From: Beroe forskalii
Taxonomy: Eukaryota > Ctenophora > Nuda > Beroida > Beroidae
Length of the DNA stretch: 64,000 nucleotides
Direction: 5' to 3'
Assembly (NCBI GenBank): GCA_011033025.1
Contig: WFMF01000107.1
Coordinates: forward strand, 62,001-126,000
Shown here: one piece after another, positions 56,757 through 64,000 of the stretch
Layout: each line of letters opens with the position of its first letter
Position numbering within the stretch: the first letter of the stretch is position 1
Position numbers and translations under genes: made by a program
Notes under the pieces: model-generated
Told to the model about the DNA's origin: nothing
Database searches by the model: none
Seen by the model: the letters and a program-made list of their open reading frames with translations, nothing else

Positions 56757-58672
56757 TAATTGAATCAGAAGGCTAAAAGTTGCGTCTTTTTCCCGATAAT
56801 ATTATATAGTATTATAAGTACACTAAATTTTATTGAGCCATATTTGGGAAGACAGTCAAATGCTGAGCTTCTATTTCGTCAATTCGGTAAAAACTAATGT
56901 TCAGTATTTCATCATTACTACAGAGTTGTAATGTGTTGGCACATGCACAATAATATTCGTATATTGTTTTTGTTTAAAATACTTCCATGTAAATTTACTG
57001 ATACAAATGTATCGTCATATATTGTGCTATGTGTCTACTATGAAATTAAACTGAAACTAGTGTTAACAGATTGCGCATAGGACTTTTCTTAGGCTTTGTG
57101 TGTGTGTACTGAGTGTACTATTATAGAAATACACCCAATGTAAGGTTCTCTATTTTGTACGAAGTGCTCTTTGGACATGAAGGGTCAGGAACAACTCTTG
57201 AGTTTTGATAAGTTCAAATAGTATCCCGATGCCATAGATGTATAATTACAGAACTACCCGTCAAGATGTCTGACGGAGTATCAGACAACAATATCCGAAT
57301 GAGGAATTTAATCGAATGAGAATGCAGTCGTCAGACGCGGAACATTCGCTATTCATGCTGAATGAATAGGTACAGACTCTTTATAATCATTTTATTGTGA
57401 GGATCTAGACAGGCCAATGTCATCTGGACAATAGGAAAATAAATTCCTGGGTAAACAATGGAAAATATTTGAGAGCCTGGAAAACACCTAATTTCTCCTT
57501 ACAATAACACAGCCCGTAGTGGAACACGTGTTTGTGAAACTGACTATGGAACATTAAACGTGCTAAACACTTCAAATCTGCGGAGCTTTTGATAGGTTTA
57601 ATATATCATGTCCTGAGGAATTTTCAAACTGGTAGCTGCTGATAGCTGTCTGGAAAGCGTGGAAAGTGAGACATTTCCTGTTCCAAGATATATCACTGAT
57701 ATATCCACGATAAAATGATAATAATAGGTGCGACCACGAATTATCCCGTACTTATACTGGCAACTTATGTGACATTTTGTAATTTTTAAGAGCATAATAT
57801 TCCGACATAATTCGACATACGAAATTATTCTTCCTTCACGAATATCACGTGAAAACAGGTATAATTTGAACGGGAAATTTCCCTGAACTTTTACGCTTCG
57901 TACTTTCTTTCGTTACAAAGTTTCCACATGAATTAGCGATGGAGAGAGTAAAATACACTGAAATCGCGGACATTTTGGGATTTCAATGGGGAAATGGCCG
58001 GCTGCTGGTGACCTAACTTATACATACTTCGATTCATAATCTCAAAGATAACAAGAGGTGCTCGAAAGGCACCGATTCGATTATCGTTTAAATTAACTTA
58101 CAGACATTTCTGTGAAGTTTATCAATAAATTAAAAATATGGCCTCCCTCCCAATTAACAATCATAAAGATCATAAGTTCCATTACTTCATTATTACACTG
58201 CGAGATTATATTCATTATAACGCACTGTGTGCTGTTGGATCGGTGAGCATGCATTTGAAATTATTATAATCAGTAATCTGTTGACATGAAAATATACTGT
58301 ATGTTAAACAGCATAATTCCGTGAGTCGGCAGACAGACAGGCTGACGGTGGTAAAAAGTCACATAATTCATCGTGATTTTAATAGCGCATAATTTATCAT
58401 AAATTCTCATATATATCATTATGACACACGACGGCATGAATTAAATCACACAATCAACTCGTTATAATCATTCTCTCTTCGAATCAAAGGGCGCGGATGC
58501 ATCATCGTCCTATATAAGAATTTTCCCTCGTTTTTCTCCTCTCGAGAAAGAGCCACTCACGATCCTTCAATATATGCGCTATGCATCACTAGCTCCACGC
58601 TCTTTTCTCTGTTTCCTCTCACATAAAACACATAGTTTATAAGTCCCAGGCATGATCAAAAAGCTTATCAAC

Positions 58673-58703
58673 ATGACGCCATTATCAGGGATTAAAATGG
58701 GGA
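58673..58703 (-). repeat. CRE-like dispersed module, minus-strand copy
   Basis: It reads tgacgccattatcagggatt then aaaatgggg, the reverse complement of the module with one change in the CRE. Confidence 0.6.
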
Positions 58704-58821
58704 ATGGATGACGAAAATATATCTACAATTTCCAAGCGCGCTCGTATGATGGTTTACACAGTGTTGTAGTATATATAACTTGTGTATTTTAAACTCTCAG
58801 CCAAGTCTCTCTCTCAGTATA

Positions 58822-58884
58822 ATAATAATAATAATATGACTCGCACACTCTCTCTCTCTCTCTGTATATATATATATATATATA
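58822..58884. repeat. Microsatellites (AAT)n, (CT)n, (TA)n
   Basis: Consecutive simple repeats. Confidence 0.85.
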
Positions 58885-58964
58885 GTAATCGTGAGACAGA
58901 CGGACGTCAGTATTGATATTCCTGTGGACTTTACGTCTCCGGCGCCAACACACACGTGGTGCAC

Positions 58965-59350
58965 TGCTTGACGAGCAGAGGAGACAGTGTTATACGTTGG
59001 AGTTGGAAGAGACGACATCTTATCGTCAGTAAAACACCATGTTGTTACTTGATAATGACGTCACAAGTTAGTGTTGATCTGAAATGAGAGAAAAGGAGGA
59101 GGGGAGGAGGTTTTCAAACCATGACGAGCAGAGGAGACAGTGTTATACGCTGGAGTTGGAGGGAGGAGGCGGGAAGTGTCAGAAAACACCATGTTATTAC
59201 TTGATAATGACGTCATAGTAGACTGCCAGTAATGCTCTATTGCTCTATTACAGCAGTGAGAGGAGTTGGAGGAGAGGTTTTTCAAACCTTGACGAGCAGA
59301 GGAGACAGTGAAGTTGGAGATGGAGGAGGGACATCTTATCGTCAGTAAAC
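58965..59350. repeat. Tandem repeat, ~140-165-bp unit, three copies, each with gacgagcagaggagacagtg
   Basis: Gacgagcagaggagacagtg occurs three times (58972, 59122, 59289). The first two copies continue to aacaccatgtt, ttacttgataatgacgtca, so the CRE-like module is part of this larger unit. The third ends in aaacaccttaacac without the module. Confidence 0.8.
59031..59065 (+). repeat. CRE-like dispersed module, copies in the 59-kb array
   Basis: It reads aaaacaccatgttgttactt then gataatgacgtcacaag; a sister copy is at 59185-59217. The TGACGTCA octamer is intact in both. Confidence 0.65.
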
Positions 59351-59401
59351 ACCTTAACACACGATGTGTGTATATTGGGGTCAGAGAATAAGAGGAGGGG
59401 A

Positions 59402-59432
59402 GATAATGACGTCATTATCAGGGTTTAGAATG
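59402..59432 (-). repeat. CRE-like module with 18-bp perfect palindrome
   Basis: Gataatgacgtcattatc is a perfect palindrome and continues agggtttagaatgg, the reverse complement of the module consensus. It reads as the module's end meeting its own mirror image. Confidence 0.7.
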
Positions 59433-60228
59433 GAGGCGGGCTGATGACCCATGAAACTGCCAGTTTCTATTCCACCAATGTATGTATGTGACATTTATCA
59501 TTATGGTGTATTATGACGTTCATTGCTTCATTGTGACGCTCAAGTACACTGCTGAGACTTGAGACTTTGAGACTTGAGACTGTGGCTCCTTAAAAGTTTA
59601 AACATATGGCTGATGTCTGAGAGCGGTGAAATTTCCAGGATCCATAGACATATGGAATTTATTACGGATGACGAGGATCTTAAATATATCGTCGAGTTTA
59701 GAAAAGTCAGGTCGGACTTTAGCAATGGATTGCTGCAATTCACGTTATTATCAAGGGTTTAAGTTGCTATTTTGATGGCGTAGTAACGTCTGCTTTTTTA
59801 AACTCGCAGCGTAAAATGTTCTTGAAGTTTGGATACAGACGCTGTGCAGTTCGTTCGCTAATCAGCCACATGAGTGACTTGAATACCGTATAAAATGAAC
59901 ATAAAACACACATATTATTGCCTTACAAACAGAGAGAGAGAGATATATTCAGATTTCATGGTATGCTGAACTCAGAGAGATCGCGTCGGTTATTTCTAAA
60001 GCATACATCTGTTATATATGCGTTTTAATATAATATACAAAAACATTATATATTGCTTAAAACACGTATATTATATTGCTTAAAACACATATTATAACTT
60101 AAAACACATCGCACTGTATGTTTTATAAAGACGGTGCCGCGAGTTCGGGACGCAATGATCATCGCACACAATTTACATTAGTGAGCCGCGCACGAGGAAG
60201 ATAGACCTTCCAACGCCGACAATTGCAT

Positions 60229-60256
60229 GCTTTAATCCCTGATAATGACGACAGTG
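60229..60256 (+). repeat. CRE-like dispersed module, diverged copy
   Basis: It reads gctttaatccctgataatga then cgacagtg. Confidence 0.5.
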
Positions 60257-61458
60257 GAAACCGTCTGTTGGGTGTAGGAGACATGACACAAGTCCAGAAA
60301 AAATATAATTAATTTCAATGGATTTGATAGGGAGATCAAAGAAAGATGCACTTGTGTTGTACTTAGGACACGGGCGGGATCACTGCTCTCGTTAATCCGT
60401 GTTAAAAGTGTAATGGATAATCATTAATTACTACATGCTTTGACAAAGTCTTACAACTTCAGTCTAAAGAGTGTTATATTTATTTGAAAGGCATGTAATA
60501 ATTGCTGGTATAAATTGAGGTGATAACTTGTTAATTACGAGTTATGAGGGGTACAAAAGAATGAGTAGCGGGTTTCGATTATATGGATTATAATTGTTTA
60601 AATTAAAATCATTTCCATAAATTCTCAGACCATATTATCTTAGTATTTTAGAAGTTAACTTAAAGAAAAATATAACATGATTCTCAAAAAAATCGATCAG
60701 GAAAATATCTCGAAATTAAAAATGCTAAAAATTAAAATTGCTGTCTTAACGTTTGCAAATTTTCGTTTCCACGGATCTCATATTATTATAACTTTTTAAT
60801 CCCAATGATTACTGTTAATATATTAATATATTGCAGATTAATATAACGATAAAACATTTAACTTTTGATCATAAAATATAACAACAAAATTCCGGGTAGA
60901 ACAAATTCCCAACATCCGAGAGTTAAACAAATCTCCCGGAAATCCGGGTTGAAAGAGGAAAAATTCGGAAATCCGGGCTGAACAAATTCCGGATTATGAG
61001 CTGGTTCAACACGGTCATTTCTCGTTTCTAGAATCGCACGGCCCGTTGTACATTATACATTATACTTCGTGTATTGGAAATTGGCGCCTTGCTCGATCAC
61101 TCCAATGCCTCTGACGCGATGGATCACCCTGTGTCACCAGCTGGTCAGGTGGAAGGAAGTTCCATGGAATTATATCGAGCCCATGCGCCAATTCCCAACA
61201 CACGGACTTTAAATGATCGAGTATATGTCTAGCTTTACAAACCCTGTCGCCTGACTACATAGTAGTCACATATATAGTACAGTTCACACTGATTAACAAT
61301 ATTATAGTGGTCCAATCACTGGATTACAACAGCGTTAAATTATAAGCCTCGCCATGACCTCACGATGTTGTGACGTCATGGGAAAGTTTGTCAGGTAGTG
61401 TAATATGTCGGCGGTGGATTAGCTTATCTTTAGGATCCTGATATATCGTCATATAACA

Positions 61459-61514
61459 CTGACCAATCAGAGCGCGAGTTTACAGTCAAATCACTCGCTG
61501 ATTGGTCAATGTCC
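61459..61514. repeat. Hairpin with paired CCAAT boxes
   Basis: Actgaccaatcagagcgcga is followed about 20 bases later by actcgctgattggtcaatgt, its near reverse complement. It could be a MITE-like terminal inverted repeat or a symmetric CCAAT promoter element. Confidence 0.5.
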
Positions 61515-61696
61515 AATGGCCCTGTGGGTAAGCTAAAACACTGCCTAATCATAACTGTTATTATTTGAATACATCAGCGGGTGGTTGTGTTTAGAGCTTT
61601 TATCTTTCATCTGATTCACATACGGCCGGCCAGCTCTCTGTTCATCACGCAACTCCCTGGTTCTCTAATCTTGTTGCAAGCTGATCACGTGACTCA

Positions 61697-61775
61697 TGGT
61701 CCACGTGTCACGCGTGACGCGCGCAGCATGGCCCACGTGTCACGCGTGACGCGCGCAGCACGTGTCACGCGCGGC
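61697..61775. repeat. ~36-bp GC-rich tandem repeat, about 2.5 copies
   Basis: Cacgtgtcacgcgtgacgcg followed by cgcagca is repeated. It contains nested palindromes CACGTG and TCACGCGTGA. It lies just past the stop codon of the minus-strand exon, so it may be in its 3' UTR. Confidence 0.75.
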
Positions 61776-61779
61776 ACTG

Positions 61780-61952
61780 TCAACACTTGACGGACCCGTT
61801 GTGGTCGCCATGGTGATGGTTGTCATGACCGTTGTGGTCGTGTCCGTTAGAGACCCCATCGGATATGAGATTGTTTGTCTCGGGTTGGGAGGAGATAAGG
61901 GTGGCCCGCAGCAGGCTCACCCGACGCTTGTGCCAGACCAGGATAATGAACG
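61780..61952 (-). CDS. Terminal exon of a minus-strand membrane-protein gene, His-rich tail
   Basis: On the minus strand the acceptor ccccatttcag precedes an open frame FIILVWHKRRVSLLRATLIS, then SQPETNNLIS, then NGHDHNGHDNHHHGDHNG and SVKC, ending at TGA 61780. FIILVWHKRR looks like the end of a transmembrane helix with basic cytosolic flank, followed by a cytosolic tail whose His/Asp/Gly cluster could bind metal ions. The exon is GC-rich compared with surroundings, as other exons here are. Upstream exons should lie at higher coordinates; a possible one ends at 63892. The family is not recognised. Confidence 0.55.
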
Positions 61953-61986
61953 CTGAAATGGGGATGGGGTTAGAATTCAAATTCAC

Positions 61987-63057
61987 AATGAATGATCAAT
62001 GAATTAATATTAGAAGTGAGCAAATTCTTGCCGTTAATTAACATTTCAAAGAGAGACTAATTGACAAGATCCAAGTTAAATTTTCTACAAACTTTTAAAG
62101 TTTTAATGAAAGTATACAAAAATTTTCCTTGCGATTATATAAGACCGTGATCAGTGTTTGGTGTATTGATTAAAAGTTAGTGTTGCTTTCAATATGTGTG
62201 TGATACATCACTTGAATATTTATTAAACTTTGATATAAGGTGTTTAACACAAGTACACATACCTAACGTGACTCAACGGAGAAAAGTAATAAAACTTTAC
62301 ACTTACACCGCTGTCGGAGCTGTATCATTAATTCGGGAAATTATCCGAAATACGAACACGTTTGTAAAACTACGCTAACATGTTACATAAATAGATAAAT
62401 AATACAGTAAGTTCAATATATAACGTCATTATAAGGGTTTATAATCGGTGAGTTGATGATGTAAAACTGCTTATATAGTTTTCTTGCACGGGGGTATTGT
62501 AGCTTGACAGAATTCCCCAGTTTAGTGAAACTGAACATATTGTCCTTGTTACCCAAGTGTATTACTAAATAACACTCGTATTATAAACTTGACAGGGCAC
62601 CAAACATAGAGTGTACAGTTTAACTCAGCAACCCATTAGGGCGTAACGGCAGTACAGAAACTTTTCCCTTTATCTCTCAACTTAGTGATATATATTTTCC
62701 CAGGCTATTCTAGAAGAAAAACTTAAAACGTGTTACACAGTACGCATATTGCAGCAGTTTACACAGCTTCTTTCAATGTTATGCTAACTCTGGCAACATC
62801 GTGAAATTAAAGTAGTTGTCGATAGTTTTCAATGTTAGCTCGTTTAACATTGTAATTAACCCCATGGTCAATGTGTTGATTACACTTAATACATACTGGC
62901 TGATGTCAGATTTACAAGAAGTGTTTGGATAAAATACATGGAAAATACATGGTTATGAGTAACCATATTGTATGTTCGGGGGATGTCAAAGAGGGGGAAG
63001 TCAGGGGGGATACATATTACATACTCAAAGAGGCTTTGTCACTAGGATATAACAATA
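61987..63057. other. AT-rich spacer, one CRE-like copy
   Basis: No exon seen. A minus-oriented CRE-like module (taacgtcattataagggttt then ataatcggtgagttgatgat) lies at 62421-62460 and matches the consensus to its full length. Confidence 0.5.
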
Positions 63058-63560
63058 ACGCGGCAACTCAAAAATAGGATGGTCGATTAGTAATGGGTTT
63101 TGCAGGGCCTAATTGGTGGCACAAAGCCACTTTCCGACTCAATGGAACTCTTGGAGCATGGGTGCTACAATAAACGGCGCCAAAACTACCCATTGTTTGC
63201 CCATAATGCCGTCAAATGTTGCAGCAGTTGGTTACAAATTCTGCGAATCATGGCGACCAGATTCCAAGGAATGCTTCCCTGCAATCCCATGTACAAGGAA
63301 CCCCGAACCCAGGATAACAATGCGGCTGCTCAAAAACGACAGTCGATTAGTAATGTGTTTTTGCAGGGGCTAATTGGTGGCACAAAGCCTGAAAGCCACT
63401 TTCCGACTCAATGGAACTCTTGGGGCAGTGGATGTTACAACAAACGGCGCCAAAACTGTTTGCCGTAATATGTAGCAGTAGTTGGTTACAAATTCTATGA
63501 ATCATTCTATGACCAGAGACCAAGGAATGTCAACCTGCAATCCCATGTACAATGCATATA
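63058..63560 (+). repeat. ~265-bp tandem duplication with TSP1-like coding traces
   Basis: The unit starting gcggcaactcaaaaat, then gtcgattagtaatg, tttgcaggg and ctaattggtggcacaaagcc occurs at 63058 and 63322. Copy B translates as ESHFPTQWNSWGSGCYNKRR then QNCLP; copy A has YKFCESWRPDSKECFPAIPC then T. W-x-x-W, the R-R and the final P-C-T recall a TSP1 repeat. Frames change within both copies, so these look like decayed exons. Confidence 0.5.
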
Positions 63561-63891
63561 ATATGTTAGCAGATCATCTCTCCCTCTCAGAGTTCTTTGC
63601 GGAGTCAGTTGGTCTGGTAGTGAACAGGAGGATTACCACTACTTGCTCTGACAATACCTTACTCTATCGGGAAACACTCCCTTACCAAAGACTGCTAACA
63701 AAGTAGCATATTTTTACAGTTCTGCCAGAAAGTAGTGGGTTGCTGCTGGCATAAGTTAATAAGGAATGTAACAGGCTACATTTTACTAAATTTAATGAAA
63801 CGCAAGCGAATAGCAATTCAGAAAACGTGTCAAATTAAGGCTAGCCAGGCCTTGTTAATGGGACTCTGACAGAATGGTCTTCTTCACTCAC

Positions 63892-63955
63892 CCGCTTCTG
63901 AATTCGGAGGGAGGCGTTGTCGACATTTTCCCAAGTATCTCTCTCTTTATACAGC
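63892..63955 (-). CDS. Possible minus-strand exon with strong donor
   Basis: On the minus strand, KERDTWENVDNASLRIQKR is followed by gtgagt at 63891. The composition is exon-like, but the phase (0) does not fit the 61.95-kb acceptor directly. The upstream border is not seen. Confidence 0.25.
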
Positions 63956-64000
63956 CGGACTTATAAAACCTCACTAACTATAACCCTACTTTGGGCTGTG

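Larger units (their letters stand above)
55397..61696. other. Repeat-rich intergenic region
   Basis: An 80-codon open frame at 55833-56075 (ending in MVERQPLHDTPNIGTG) could be an isolated exon but has no partner and no clear splice signals. Otherwise there are CRE-like copies, tandem repeats at 56.70 and 59.0 kb, microsatellites near 58.83-58.88 kb and an alternating CG stretch near 56100 (gcgcgcgtgcgcgcg). Confidence 0.5.

Overview
The window is animal (metazoan) nuclear DNA. Genes are split by canonical GT-AG introns with matching phases, are widely spaced in AT-rich sequence full of mini- and microsatellites, and encode extracellular modules (TSP1, thyroglobulin type-1, Ig, Kazal, VWD, C8, LDLa), a 7TM receptor, a SIX-type homeodomain and an actin-family protein. 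Nothing points to bacteria or to a vertebrate. An invertebrate, possibly an early-branching one, is the best guess; the phylum cannot be fixed from the sequence.

Layout: (1) About 0.26-41.5 kb on the plus strand holds at least 24 exons of one large secreted multidomain protein whose 5' end lies outside the window. Domain order is TSP1, TSP1, four thyroglobulin type-1 domains, a Ser/Thr linker, TSP1, Ig, Ig, follistatin/Kazal, Ig, VWD, C8. Nearly all exon phases fit; three junctions are unclear. (2) Three genes lie antisense inside its introns: a small single-pass membrane protein (28.25-28.84 kb), a probable secreted helical protein (36.33-37.36 kb) and a divergent SIX-family homeobox gene (38.03-39.25 kb). 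(3) 41.64-43.68 kb is a 2-kb foldback element whose two arms are arrays of a 9-bp repeat, followed by other tandem arrays. (4) 46.15-48.88 kb is a plus-strand LDLa-bearing GPCR gene related to the LGR/relaxin-receptor group, with two reading-frame breaks. (5) 53.06-55.40 kb is a clean four-exon divergent actin-related gene. (6) 61.78-61.95 kb is the last exon of a minus-strand membrane-protein gene with a His-rich tail. (7) 63.06-63.56 kb is a tandem duplication with TSP1-like coding traces.

Repeats are prominent: a dispersed ~40-bp module ending in a CRE-like TGACGTCA (at least 13 copies), a LINE 3' fragment, several tandem arrays, and tandemly duplicated splice acceptors at two exons of the large gene. 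No retrovirus-like or Polinton-like element was recognised. Single-base frame breaks in four otherwise coherent coding regions may partly reflect assembly indels.
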